Virus record (IMG/VR): IMGVR_UViG_3300020463_000138
Span: 1 to 23,432 of that record
DNA length: 23,432 nt
Reading direction: 5' to 3' (one strand)
Source: a virus
The notes beneath the pieces are model-generated. The model saw only the letters and a list, made by a program, of their open reading frames with translations, made no database searches and had not been told where the DNA came from. The position numbers were made by a program, and so were the translations under genes. Positions 12,075 to 20,229 of this stretch are shown here, one piece after another. Numbering within the stretch: the first letter of the stretch is position 1; every line of letters begins with the position of its first letter.

Positions 12075-13808
12075 TTATTCGTAAGCTAACATACCAGTAC
12101 CTTGGGGTCTATCTTTATTCTCGTGACTTAACGGTGTAACTACGGTCTGATTGTTATTGTTATTAGTAACACTTGCATCTGTTACAGTATTCATATTTGG
12201 TGGCCCACCTTGAAGTTGTGGTTCTTTCATATTGTTATTCATGTTTGCAAGTTGTTCTCGTAACTTTGCAATCTCATCACCAACAAATTCACCCCTCTTT
12301 AAATTTGCAACTCCTTTTGTATCAATACCCAAGTCTCTGAGTTTTTTCATTTCACGATTATTGACACCACCTTTTGCAATTGATTCTAATCTTGCAATTT
12401 GTTCTTGTATTTTATTTTTTCTCTTTTCAACTTCACTCAAACCTTTTTCTTCTTCATCATCAAATCCAAAGAAATTCATAAATCCTTTTTTTGCACTCTT
12501 AAACGAACTTTTTAATCCCTCGAAATCTTTGCTCAAAGTATTTTTTAATGCATCATATGATGAATTAAATTTATTACCTATACTTGTCAAACCTTTTGAA
12601 ATTGTATCTTGAGATACAAAACCAAAAGTTAATCCAGATGCAATACCAGCTAATGATTCTCTTGCAACTGACATTGCAGTAGAACCCTCTTTATTATACT
12701 CTGCAACACCAGCAGTAACACCATCTATTGCAGCCATTGTACCAGTTATTAATAAACCAACTGGGCCAGCAAACTTCGCTGCACCAGCAAGTAACTTTCC
12801 ACCACCTTTAACAACACTACCTAATTTACTAAAAATACTTGTTCCTGCTTTATTACCTAAAGAACCCATTTTACTTGCAGTATTTGTAAGATTACTACCG
12901 ACAGTACTAATACCATTCATAAGACTACTAATACCTTTTGATAGACCAGAAAATACTCTACTACCTAAACTTTTTCCCCTTGCACCTAATCGACTTCCAA
13001 CATTTTTAATACCATCAAATAATTTTGTTGTACCTTGACCTAAAAATTGAAACATTTTTGATAATGCTGGCCCAGCAAACTTTTTTGCTTGACTGAATAT
13101 TCCCATAACAAATGGACTACCTAATTTGAATATACCAGTCAATGCTTTGAAAGCAAGACCAATACCAGATGTAAGAATTGTTCTTATACCAAATGGATTA
13201 AACAATGCAATCAAAGCTGCAAGTCCACCGATAAGTAGACCATTATTACCAAATATATTAAGGAAACCCATAAAAGATGGATTCTCCATGAACGCACCAA
13301 CATCTTTGACAAGACTATCGAACATTGCACCAATCTTAGGTAACATATCTAACAACATATCAAAGTAAGGACTTTCTAAAAACGCAATAACACCAAGTAA
13401 TAATCCACCAATTGCAAGTCCTTTGAGTGCAGTTAGTCCAGTATCTTTTAGTCTTTTAGTTGAGTCTGAAAAAAATGTTGCAAAGTTTTTTGAATTTTCT
13501 TTTAGAAAACCACCAATCTTATTAAAGACACCCATTTGTTTTTGGTCTGCTTCTTTTTTTTCTGCTTTGCCTGGCAAGAAACTAGATATCTTTTGAAATG
13601 TTTTTCCTAAGAAACCAAGTTTTTCGTTAGATTCATTTTGTCCATCAATAACTTCATCATCATTTTTTACTATTTCAGTATTAGTTTGTACTTCTGTTTG
13701 TGTTGCAATTTCCGTATTATTATTAGTTGCAAGTATAGTAGAAGTTAGTTTATCTGTTTTTTCATTCAGAGTTTTTAATTGATTGGTTACTTGGATTAAA
13801 TCTGCCAT
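12075..13808 (-). CDS. Putative tail tape-measure protein (gp29-like)
   Basis: The longest protein here, 577 aa, close to T4 gp29 (590 aa), the tail-length determinant. It shows a helical, Asn/Thr-rich N-terminus, hydrophobic segments at about residues 127-145 and 188-206 and a Gly/Ala-rich stretch near 335-370, and a long Gly/Ser/Lys-rich middle; such membrane-active hydrophobic patches are usual in tape measures. It is the last gene of the tail operon and follows the gp26/gp51 frameshift pair, exactly where lambda-like phages place the tape measure. No direct sequence match to gp29 was recognised, so the call rests on size, composition and context. Confidence 0.6.
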   Translation of the reverse strand: MADLIQVTNQLKTLNEKTDKLTSTILATNNNTEIATQTEVQTNTEIVKNDDEVIDGQNESNEKLGFLGKTFQKISSFLPGKAEKKEADQKQMGVFNKIGGFLKENSKNFATFFSDSTKRLKDTGLTALKGLAIGGLLLGVIAFLESPYFDMLLDMLPKIGAMFDSLVKDVGAFMENPSFMGFLNIFGNNGLLIGGLAALIALFNPFGIRTILTSGIGLAFKALTGIFKLGSPFVMGIFSQAKKFAGPALSKMFQFLGQGTTKLFDGIKNVGSRLGARGKSLGSRVFSGLSKGISSLMNGISTVGSNLTNTASKMGSLGNKAGTSIFSKLGSVVKGGGKLLAGAAKFAGPVGLLITGTMAAIDGVTAGVAEYNKEGSTAMSVARESLAGIASGLTFGFVSQDTISKGLTSIGNKFNSSYDALKNTLSKDFEGLKSSFKSAKKGFMNFFGFDDEEEKGLSEVEKRKNKIQEQIARLESIAKGGVNNREMKKLRDLGIDTKGVANLKRGEFVGDEIAKLREQLANMNNNMKEPQLQGGPPNMNTVTDASVTNNNNNQTVVTPLSHENKDRPQGTGMLAYE

Positions 13809-13809
13809 T

Positions 13810-14145
13810 TTACTTCTTCTTATCTACATAAGCGTTTGCACCAAAGTAAGCTGCAACTAACGCTGATATGGCAACAAAATATGTAGGTGCAATATCACCA
13901 ATTATTGATGCTGCTTTCTCTTGTCCTAAAAATGACGTAATAAAAATCCCAGCAGGATACAATAACATTCCCATCAACGCAAACCATGTCATCTTACGCA
14001 TTGCATCTCTACGAGCATCTGCATCTTCTAGTTCTTTTCTTTTAAATTCCAAATCCATCTCCATTTCTTGTTTTGAAATGTGACCGTCACCATTTCTATC
14101 TTTAGCTGCGACTTCTGGGTCTACAGTTTTGATTTCTGCGTTCAT
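13810..14145 (-). CDS. EF-hand membrane protein
   Basis: A 111-aa protein with a perfect EF-hand calcium-binding loop, DRNGDGHISKQE at residues 16-27 (ligand positions D, N, D, H-backbone, S, E). A charged helix (residues 28-50) and two membrane helices (about 53-71 and 88-106) follow. The ATG at 14145 overlaps the stop of the gp51-like frame. Similar EF-hand membrane proteins occur in T4-like marine phages; role unknown. In the late tail operon it might be a calcium-responsive holin or a tail-associated membrane protein, but neither is shown. Confidence 0.75.
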   Translation of the reverse strand: MNAEIKTVDPEVAAKDRNGDGHISKQEMEMDLEFKRKELEDADARRDAMRKMTWFALMGMLLYPAGIFITSFLGQEKAASIIGDIAPTYFVAISALVAAYFGANAYVDKKK

Positions 14146-14288
14146 CAGTATCCCCTCTTTTCTGATTCCCTTCGCAATCTTTCATTCTCTTCTTTTATGT
14201 AGTTATCTAACATTCCTACATAAATTTCCCTTTCCCAAGGCATCATATTATCTAATTCACTCAAACTATAATTAAAATGTTGCATCAT
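14145..14288 (-). CDS. 51: gp51-like tail chaperone domain, likely made by -1 frameshift
   Basis: If begun at ATG 14288 this frame gives 47 aa, but no convincing Shine-Dalgarno is seen. The frame is open upstream through 14342, where it meets the slippery site in the gp26 gene; the frameshift route adds 65 residues (18 before this ATG) to gp26 and gives about 298 aa. The residues 'YSLSELDNMMPWEREIYVGM' followed by a charged helix (KEENERLRRE) resemble gp51 of marine T4-like phages and the T part of lambda-type GT chaperones. The stop overlaps the EF-hand gene. Confidence 0.7.
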   Translation of the reverse strand: MMQHFNYSLSELDNMMPWEREIYVGMLDNYIKEENERLRRESEKRGY

Positions 14289-14335
14289 AGTAAAGTTAGT
14301 CTGATAATAATTACCAAGACTGTCATGAGAAAGGG

Positions 14336-15040
14336 CTACTCTAAAAAACTTTGTAATCCTTCAATTTCAATTTCACTTTCAACATCAGTCTTTGGATTTT
14401 TTACCTTAACTGTATGTGCTAACTTTGGTGTACTCTCATAAAACTTTTGTATTTTTTCAAATTGTTCTGAATTCAAAGAATCAATAAAGTCTGATAATTC
14501 TTCTTTTGTAAAATCTTCATAAACATTATCTTTATCATATATATTTTTTGTTGTTGATGCGATAACATCAAAAGTAAGTGTAATTGCAGATTTTTCATTA
14601 TCAACTCCCATGAGGTCTTTTACCTTTGGGTAAGTTAATGTAATACCAATATCATCAGTCAATTGTATAACTTCTTCTTTTTTAGGTTTACCTTTTAATT
14701 TGACTTCATTCAAATCTACTTCGGTTTGTACTCTTGTTTTATTGTCATCTGGACAAAGTAAATTTAATGTTACTTTATCACCTACTGATTTACCTCTAAT
14801 CTTTAGAAAAAGATATTCCATATCATAAGTTGGTAAATCTTCTGGTTTTCTTATCGCACCAAAGGTACAAGTTTTAACAATATCACTTGACGCTTTTATC
14901 AAATCTACTGATTTGTTTGTTTCTTGTGCCATCATTAATATTTTTTGTTCCTTGACTAAAAAAGGTCTGTAAGAAATCTTTTGATTAGTCGAGGGTAAAT
15001 TCAACTCATACGTTGGATTATTGAGTTGTGGTAAAGCCAT
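14336..15040 (-). CDS. 26: gp26-like baseplate hub / tail assembly chaperone
   Basis: A 234-aa protein of the T4 gp26 family (208 aa in T4; PF12322-type by memory). Typical parts: 'MALPQLNNPTYELNLPST', 'YRPFLVKEQKILMMA', 'VKTCTFG', 'YDMEYLFLKIRGKSVGD', and a CPDD segment. It is assigned to baseplate hub assembly in T4. Here its last codons carry a slippery site, so a fraction of ribosomes should make a longer gp26-gp51 fusion, as with gpG/gpGT in lambda and E/E' in P2. The ATG at 15040 has an AGGAGA ribosome site. Confidence 0.75.
   Translation of the reverse strand: MALPQLNNPTYELNLPSTNQKISYRPFLVKEQKILMMAQETNKSVDLIKASSDIVKTCTFGAIRKPEDLPTYDMEYLFLKIRGKSVGDKVTLNLLCPDDNKTRVQTEVDLNEVKLKGKPKKEEVIQLTDDIGITLTYPKVKDLMGVDNEKSAITLTFDVIASTTKNIYDKDNVYEDFTKEELSDFIDSLNSEQFEKIQKFYESTPKLAHTVKVKNPKTDVESEIEIEGLQSFLE
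14342..14348 (-). promoter_or_regulatory. Predicted -1 ribosomal frameshift site
   Basis: On the minus strand the end of the gp26 gene reads AGT TTT TTA GAG TAG. T_TTT_TTA is a canonical X_XXY_YYZ slippery heptamer in the correct frame, two codons before the stop. Slipping back one base leads into AGA GTA GCC and the open gp51-like frame. A weak stem AGTCT (14321-14317) / AGACT (14302-14298) lies downstream. Confidence 0.75.
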
Positions 15041-15061
15041 ATTATAATCTCCTATCTAATA

Positions 15062-15808
15062 CTAAAATAATCGCCTAATTACTTGTGGAACTTTTATCTG
15101 TAATTGTCTTGCAACTGAATTCTTAATCAAGTCTGACAATGTACTTTCTGCTGGTGGTTTACTTGAAACTGACTCAGATGCTAAGTTCCTAAAATATCTA
15201 TATTTAAATCCTACTGTAAATGTGTTGACGGTAGACACTTTTTCGTGACTAAATGCAACTGCACCAATTGTATCTGGAAATGCCTCCTCTAGTCTAACAC
15301 CGAATGTTCTTTCATCTTGTTCATTTAAAGCAAATATATCAACACTTCCAATATATTCTTTATAATAATTTATATTATATGTCTCTGGATTGTATGTGCA
15401 TTTTTGCCATTCTTCAAAAAAGTATCTCTCACCTAAATCTGTTCCAAGATAAAATGTTGCTTGTACTGCACCGTAAGTTTGTCCTTGAACTATTTCATGA
15501 GTTGGGCCATAGATATTAGAATTAACAACACCCCTTAAACTTCTATCTGGAATAGATATGTTACTACAACGAAATGATATACGTCTTGCAACTTCAGAAC
15601 CTAAATTTGAAGTAACATTTGTTGCAGATTTTCCAGCACCATCATCTCCAGATGCAGACTCACCAGATGCACCAGATGGTAATCCTATGACAACTTCATA
15701 ACGATTACCTTTTTGAAAACCCTCATCAGATGCATTATGTCTTAAAAAAGAATTAAGACTACTAAATACTGAACTTCCAAGTAAACTATTGAAATCTAAT
15801 TTTGCCAT
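15062..15808 (-). CDS. Tail tube-like baseplate protein (gp54/gp19 type)
   Basis: A 248-aa protein with the tail-tube fold pattern of T4-like phages: a surface of 'RISFRCSNISIPDRSL', then 'IYGPTHEIVQGQTYGAVQA' and 'FYLGTDLGERYFFEEWQK'. The insert 'SGASGESASGDDGAGKSA' near residues 46-63 is a low-complexity loop. The protein is longer than gp19 (163 aa in T4), and it sits beside gp26/gp48/gp53 genes, which favours the tube initiator gp54 (320 aa in T4) over the main tube subunit. The exact paralogue cannot be fixed without structural comparison. ATG 15808 overlaps the previous stop. Confidence 0.6.
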   Translation of the reverse strand: MAKLDFNSLLGSSVFSSLNSFLRHNASDEGFQKGNRYEVVIGLPSGASGESASGDDGAGKSATNVTSNLGSEVARRISFRCSNISIPDRSLRGVVNSNIYGPTHEIVQGQTYGAVQATFYLGTDLGERYFFEEWQKCTYNPETYNINYYKEYIGSVDIFALNEQDERTFGVRLEEAFPDTIGAVAFSHEKVSTVNTFTVGFKYRYFRNLASESVSSKPPAESTLSDLIKNSVARQLQIKVPQVIRRLF

Positions 15809-16326
15809 TAAATCATTTTCCTTGAATCACCCCAAACTCTTGAATCTGATGCTTTCTTAAATCTTTGTACTGGTAACATAATCGCTGTTAAATTATCCTC
15901 ACTATCAATCTTTCTAAACATTGACCTTGTAAACCCATACAAATATCTTTTAATTGTCGGTTTAGTAAGTGGACTTTTCTCTACTGCACTAACACTTAAC
16001 TTATTTTGTCCAGCTGCATCAAGAAGTCTTGCTCTTAATGCATATGGTAAGTAGTGAAAGTTCAAACCATAAAATCCACCTTCTGCACCTTTCAAATACA
16101 TTATTAGAGGAAATGTATCGTAATATGGTAATTTCTTTGCAAACTTAGGCGAATACACAAACATATTTAGGTGTTTAGGGTGAGGTCTGTTATTGAGTTT
16201 ACCAGAACGTAATAGTTCTGGAACACTTGGTGTTCCAAGTTCTTTTATTCGATTACGATACCATGTGAAAGGTTCGTTACCAGTTTTTATCTGTGCAGAT
16301 ATTTGGTCAAAATAAGTTTCTGCCAT
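15808..16326 (-). CDS. Conserved structural-type protein of T4-like marine phages
   Basis: A 172-aa basic protein; ATG 16326 (TAATG with the stop of the gene before) is preferred to TTG 16335. Landmarks: 'WYRNRIKEL', 'MFVYSPKFAKKLPYYDTFPL', 'GFYGLNFHYLPYALRARLL', and C-terminal 'IKRYLYGFTRSMFRKI' and 'ALLPVQ'-like 'IMLPVQRFKKA'. I recognise the YYD-FPL / GLNFHYLP pattern as a widespread protein of T4-like phages without being sure of a role. The tail-operon position suggests a virion or assembly function. Confidence 0.6.
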   Translation of the reverse strand: MAETYFDQISAQIKTGNEPFTWYRNRIKELGTPSVPELLRSGKLNNRPHPKHLNMFVYSPKFAKKLPYYDTFPLIMYLKGAEGGFYGLNFHYLPYALRARLLDAAGQNKLSVSAVEKSPLTKPTIKRYLYGFTRSMFRKIDSEDNLTAIMLPVQRFKKASDSRVWGDSRKMI

Positions 16327-16646
16327 TATAACCAACCCATTGCCATCTTAGTTTCCTCCGGCACCATATCCATAGTAAATGGTGGTTGAAAAGTACAATT
16401 TGCGATACTTTCTTTTATACCATCAACAAGACCAGCCTTTTGTATTTCTTGATTTATTTCATCTGCCATTGGACAAAATGCACTTGTAAGAGTGTGTGTT
16501 ATTTTCACTACTGTATTATCCTCTAATATTTCTATGTCGTATATTAAACCTAAATGTATAACAGAAATACTAGGCATTTCTGGGTCATAAACTTGTTCTA
16601 AGTTTTTGACAACTTGTGCCATTATTTGATTTTTTATTTTATTCAT
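16326..16646 (-). CDS. DUF59/MIP18-like Fe-S maturation protein
   Basis: A PaaD/SufT/MIP18-type protein of 106 aa (98 aa if ATG 16622 is used). Signature: 'LEQVYDPEMPSISVIHLGLI' (16-35) and 'THTLTSAFCPMADEI' with Cys58, the conserved residue of the family, which helps deliver Fe-S clusters to target proteins. ATG 16646 lies only five bases from the late box at 16652-16659, which would make the mRNA leaderless; ATG 16622 is the alternative, though neither has a clear Shine-Dalgarno. It heads the tail operon, an odd place for a metabolic gene. A second Fe-S gene lies at 21106. Confidence 0.8.
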   Translation of the reverse strand: MNKIKNQIMAQVVKNLEQVYDPEMPSISVIHLGLIYDIEILEDNTVVKITHTLTSAFCPMADEINQEIQKAGLVDGIKESIANCTFQPPFTMDMVPEETKMAMGWL

Positions 16647-16651
16647 ATGGT

Positions 16652-16659
16652 TATTTATA
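16652..16659 (-). promoter_or_regulatory. T4-type late promoter box
   Basis: TATAAATA on the minus strand, within the last codons of the gp4 gene. It would drive the seven-gene tail operon ending with the tape measure. Confidence 0.75.
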
Positions 16660-17086
16660 CCTTCAGTTCATCTTCTGTTAAGATTATGAATTCCATGTTT
16701 CTATCTTTGCAAAACTCTATTGCATTTTTCCATTTTGCATCATTGATAGCCCAGTTTCTTACTTCGTTTAAATAACTTTTAGTTTTTCTTTTTGGTGTTT
16801 TAGGAGGTCTGGTTTGTACTTTAGGTTTTACTTCTACAACCCATTTCTTATTTCCAGTTGGTGTTTGTACTTTTACATAGAAGTCTGGAAAGTATCTATG
16901 TATCTTTCCATCTAATGGAGAACGATAGGGCACAAAAAACTCTTCAGAACCCCACTCTAATATTTTTTCATTTTTATCACAATAAACCATAAACTTTCTT
17001 TCCCACAAAGACCGATAAATAATATTAGAGGGGTCGCCTTTGTATTTTTTTGGGTTTGTTGGATAGTATCTACCACGATATGCCAT
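16655..17086 (-). CDS. 4: gp4-like head completion protein
   Basis: A 143-aa protein of the T4 gp4 (gp50/65) head-completion family, needed to finish filled heads before tail joining. It has an endonuclease-like PD-(D/E)XK core: E29 in 'RSLWERKFM', D68 in 'RYFPDFYVKV', and E85/K87 in 'WVVEVKPK'. The start MAYRGRYYPTNPKKY is characteristic of the family in marine T4-like phages. ATG 17086 is chosen because an AGGTG site lies six bases before it; ATG 17089 and GTG 17095 are alternatives. The gene is divergent from gp48, separated by 37 bases. Confidence 0.85.
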   Translation of the reverse strand: MAYRGRYYPTNPKKYKGDPSNIIYRSLWERKFMVYCDKNEKILEWGSEEFFVPYRSPLDGKIHRYFPDFYVKVQTPTGNKKWVVEVKPKVQTRPPKTPKRKTKSYLNEVRNWAINDAKWKNAIEFCKDRNMEFIILTEDELKV

Positions 17087-17094
17087 CATTATCA

Positions 17095-17112
17095 CCTATA
17101 TAACTATAAGGA
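17095..17112. promoter_or_regulatory. Candidate divergent late promoters
   Basis: Near-consensus late boxes between gp4 and gp48: TATATAGG on the minus strand (17102-17095), TATATAAC (17097-17104) and TATAAGGA (17105-17112) on the plus strand. None is exact, so this is a weak assignment based mainly on need: both genes begin here. Confidence 0.35.
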
Positions 17113-17123
17113 TATTTAGTAAG

Positions 17124-18248
17124 ATGCGTGGATTTCTAAAAGAGATTAAAAGTACTGCAATAAATCGTGTTACTGGAAAGTTAAGTGGCGCATTAGGTAA
17201 TTTAAGTACATTGACAAATAAACTACCTAATGGCATGGGTGGTGTTATTCAGTCAGGGTTTGCTGCAGCTCAACAAAATCCATTTCAAGGTGAAACTATT
17301 ATTTACCCAGAAGATTTGGGAAGTCAAAGTCAAGGACACTATATTCAGTTTTTTATAAATGAACAACAACACGCAAATGTAACATTTGGTGGTAATACAA
17401 AAATACAAAAACAAGAAATACCAGCACAAGACCCAACTGGAAATGTTGGTGGTGCATCAAGAACAATATTTAAAGAAGTTCCAAATCCAATTAATTTTGC
17501 AGAGGGTGGTGCCGCACCAGTAAATCAAAGAGGTGATTCGACAATAAGTGTTGCAAGAGCACCTACCAAAAGATTAAATAGTTCGATATGTATGTATATG
17601 CCTGCACAAGTAAATGTTGCTACTAAAGCAGATTATCAAGACCAAGACATTGGTGGTATTGCAAAAATATTAAGTGAGTTTGGTACAACATTCACTCAAG
17701 GTGGTTCATTTGAAGCTGCATTTAGTTCTATTAAAGGTACAGCAAAAGAGAGTTTAACACAAGTTGCAAAAGATGCTTTGAATACATTTGCTCCTGGCGC
17801 TAAAGCACTCGCAGAAATACAAGCAGGAAAAGTTTTTAGTAACAGAATGGAAACTGTATTCAGAGGTCTAAGTAAAAGAAGTTTCCAGTATCAATTTACA
17901 ATGATGCCAAAGTCAGAAGCAGAAGCACAGTCAATTAGAAAAATAGTAAATATGTTTAGATTCTATATGTCACCTAGTTTTGAAGGTGCAGCTAATACAT
18001 CAAGAGTTTTTGTTGTACCAGCGACATTTGATATTGAATATAGAATTACTGGAAAACAACAAGAAAATATGTTTCTAAATAAAATATCGACTTGTGTTTT
18101 AACAAGTTGTGATGTTAGTTATGGTGGTGAAAGAACCACATTCTTTAGACCAACTGATGATGGAGCTCCACCAGTTCAAACATCTATGACATTACAATTC
18201 CAAGAGTTAGAACTTATAACAAGAGAACGAATAGCAGCAGGATTCTAA
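17124..18248 (+). CDS. 48: gp48-like baseplate tail tube cap
   Basis: A 374-aa protein corresponding to T4 gp48 (364 aa), which caps the baseplate and starts tail tube growth. The N-terminus is Gly/Ala/Ser-rich; the middle has 'SSICMYMPAQVNVATKADYQ'; the C-terminal half 'RSFQYQFTMMPKSEAEAQ' with 'MFRFYMSP', 'LNKISTCVLTSCDVSYGG', 'GAPPVQTSMTLQFQELELI' and the ending 'ERIAAGF' follow the T4-like pattern. It is the first gene of a plus-strand baseplate operon with gp53 one base downstream. Confidence 0.75.
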   Translation: MRGFLKEIKSTAINRVTGKLSGALGNLSTLTNKLPNGMGGVIQSGFAAAQQNPFQGETIIYPEDLGSQSQGHYIQFFINEQQHANVTFGGNTKIQKQEIPAQDPTGNVGGASRTIFKEVPNPINFAEGGAAPVNQRGDSTISVARAPTKRLNSSICMYMPAQVNVATKADYQDQDIGGIAKILSEFGTTFTQGGSFEAAFSSIKGTAKESLTQVAKDALNTFAPGAKALAEIQAGKVFSNRMETVFRGLSKRSFQYQFTMMPKSEAEAQSIRKIVNMFRFYMSPSFEGAANTSRVFVVPATFDIEYRITGKQQENMFLNKISTCVLTSCDVSYGGERTTFFRPTDDGAPPVQTSMTLQFQELELITRERIAAGF

Positions 18249-18249
18249 T

Positions 18250-18804
18250 ATGTCTTATTTTGAAATACTACCAAAAATATATTACGATAGTAAAGGTGAT
18301 GGTAAGTTTGACTTACTAACAAACATCATGACTCGTGTAAAGTTAAGAGATGATGTTAAAAATGATATATTTGCATATGACTACTATGATATTCAAGATG
18401 GTGAAACACCAGAGATGATTGCTCATAAGTATTATAATGACCCAGAACTACATTGGACAATATTAATTGCAAACAATATAACTGATTATTATAGTGAATG
18501 GCCAATGAGTGTACAGAGGTTTGAAGAGTTTGTAAATGACAAATATCCAACAAGTGAAGTAATGGGGGGTGCTGGAGGAATACATCATTATGAAATCAAT
18601 GCAACATCTGGTGATACTACAAAAACTATAGATGTGGGTAGTGGTCTATTAAATAGGGCTTCACATCCAAGTGCAACTGTCGTATCAAATTACACATATG
18701 AAACTAGAATACAAGATAAACTTAGAAGAATAAGACTCATAAAACCAGAATTCATAGGTCAATTTGTAGATGAGTTTGAGGAAAAAGTAGATGAGGTCTT
18801 ATAA
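18250..18804 (+). CDS. 53: gp53-like baseplate wedge protein
   Basis: A 184-aa protein matching T4 gp53 (196 aa), a wedge subunit joining the wedges around the hub. 'SYFEILPKIYYD' opens it, and 'DIQDGETPEMIAHKYYNDPE' with 'LHWTILIANNI' is the LysM-like part known in gp53, followed by 'YYSEWPMS'. A Gly-rich segment (VMGGAGGIHHYE) precedes a beta-rich C-terminal part. One base separates it from gp48 and it overlaps the hub gene by one base (TAATG). Confidence 0.85.
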   Translation: MSYFEILPKIYYDSKGDGKFDLLTNIMTRVKLRDDVKNDIFAYDYYDIQDGETPEMIAHKYYNDPELHWTILIANNITDYYSEWPMSVQRFEEFVNDKYPTSEVMGGAGGIHHYEINATSGDTTKTIDVGSGLLNRASHPSATVVSNYTYETRIQDKLRRIRLIKPEFIGQFVDEFEEKVDEVL

Positions 18805-20177
18805 TGTCAGCTGGTAACCAGTATGCTGGTGAATATGATATCAAAAAATGTAGTATAATGTCAACAAAAGGTATAGAGTTTGACATTTTGGATGTTATAG
18901 AAAACATTAGTATATTTGAAAATATATTTACTGAAACTATTTCTGGTATTATTACTATAAACGATACTACAGACGTAGTTAATAACGCACCAATACTTGG
19001 TGAAGAGAAATTAAAACTTCTTATTCAAACACCACAAAAAAAGAAAAATGCAACCACTACAATTGATTTTACAAAAACACCACTAGATTTATACAAGTTA
19101 GGTAACTTTATAGGTGAGTCTGAAAACTCAACTGTAGTAACACTTCACTTTACTTCGCAAGAAGCTTATCGTAATGCAAGAGTAAAAATATCTAAAGCAT
19201 ATAGAGGTTCATGTTCAGATATTTTAGAAAAGATATTTAGAGATGAGTCTTATATTGGTTCTAAAAGACCAATTAATATAGAACAAACTGTTGGATTAAA
19301 AAAGTTTATATTTCCAAACATAACTCCATTTTCTTGTTTTAGTATGTTATCAAAACAATCTAATTCTAAGAATAATAAATTATCACCATCATATCTTTTT
19401 TATGAAACTACAAAAGGTTTTAATTATAGAACTATTGATGGTTTATGTTCACAAGAACCAGTACTTGATTACGAAGAAAATGTACCAGACCAAATAGAAA
19501 AAAGTGGTGCAAAAAATATAGTAAATAATTTACAAACGATTACAGAATTTAATGTTGTATCTCCTAGAGATACGATTAAGAATACAATAAATGGTGTATT
19601 TTCATCAAATATGACTGTACACGATATTTATAATAAATCAGTATACAATTACTCATATAATTATTTTAATAACTTTGATGAGGATACACACTTAAACAAA
19701 GCACCTATGGTATCTAAATCAAAAGATATACACAATAATAAAGGTATAGGAGATTTTCCTACATCTAAAAAGTATGTAACAATTTCATCATCTGGTCAGA
19801 ACTTTGAAGAACTTGGTAAATATAGTTACAAATATGACAATCTAGAGAATATTGTAATGAGAAGAAATTCGAGAATGAAACAGTTGCAAAACTCTTTTAC
19901 ACTAAATATGACTGTATACGGTAACACTTTTGTTAAGGCTGGTGATACCATAAATGTTACTATTGGAGCATCTTCATCTGTGACTAATAGAAAAAATGAC
20001 CCAAACTATAGTGGTAAATATCTTATCACAAAAATCAGACACGAATTCCAAAATTCTGGTGAGGAACAAACACATATGATGTATATGTCTTGCATCAAAG
20101 AAAGTGTGTCAACTGAAATACCTAGTGGTACAGTTGATTATTCAAACAAATTGAAACCAGAATCAATAGCACTTTAG
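18804..20177 (+). CDS. Baseplate hub protein, gp27-like
   Basis: A 457-aa protein whose start, 'AGEYDIKKCSIMSTKGIEFD' then 'VIENISIFENIF' and 'GIITINDTTDVVNNAPILGE', follows the pattern of hub proteins of T4-like phages (gp27-type barrel). T4 gp27 has 391 aa. The C-terminal part holds 'FTLNMTVYGNTFVKAGDTIN', which reads like the second tube-like beta domain common in hub proteins. Position after gp53 supports a baseplate role. A separate gp5 lysozyme is not in this window. Confidence 0.6.
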   Translation: MSAGNQYAGEYDIKKCSIMSTKGIEFDILDVIENISIFENIFTETISGIITINDTTDVVNNAPILGEEKLKLLIQTPQKKKNATTTIDFTKTPLDLYKLGNFIGESENSTVVTLHFTSQEAYRNARVKISKAYRGSCSDILEKIFRDESYIGSKRPINIEQTVGLKKFIFPNITPFSCFSMLSKQSNSKNNKLSPSYLFYETTKGFNYRTIDGLCSQEPVLDYEENVPDQIEKSGAKNIVNNLQTITEFNVVSPRDTIKNTINGVFSSNMTVHDIYNKSVYNYSYNYFNNFDEDTHLNKAPMVSKSKDIHNNKGIGDFPTSKKYVTISSSGQNFEELGKYSYKYDNLENIVMRRNSRMKQLQNSFTLNMTVYGNTFVKAGDTINVTIGASSSVTNRKNDPNYSGKYLITKIRHEFQNSGEEQTHMMYMSCIKESVSTEIPSGTVDYSNKLKPESIAL

Positions 20178-20229
20178 AAAGGAGCAACTCAAACTTCGTT
20201 ATGACAACAATCAATCAAGAGGAATGACT

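Noticed and set aside
12232-12612. 126-codon plus-strand frame
   Set aside because: Antisense to the tape-measure gene; low-complexity Ser/Phe/Asn composition typical of a mirrored Lys/Glu/Gly-rich gene and no ribosome site.
14953-14982. CTTGACT on the plus strand inside the gp26 gene
   Set aside because: No -10 box at a suitable distance and no plus-strand gene downstream.
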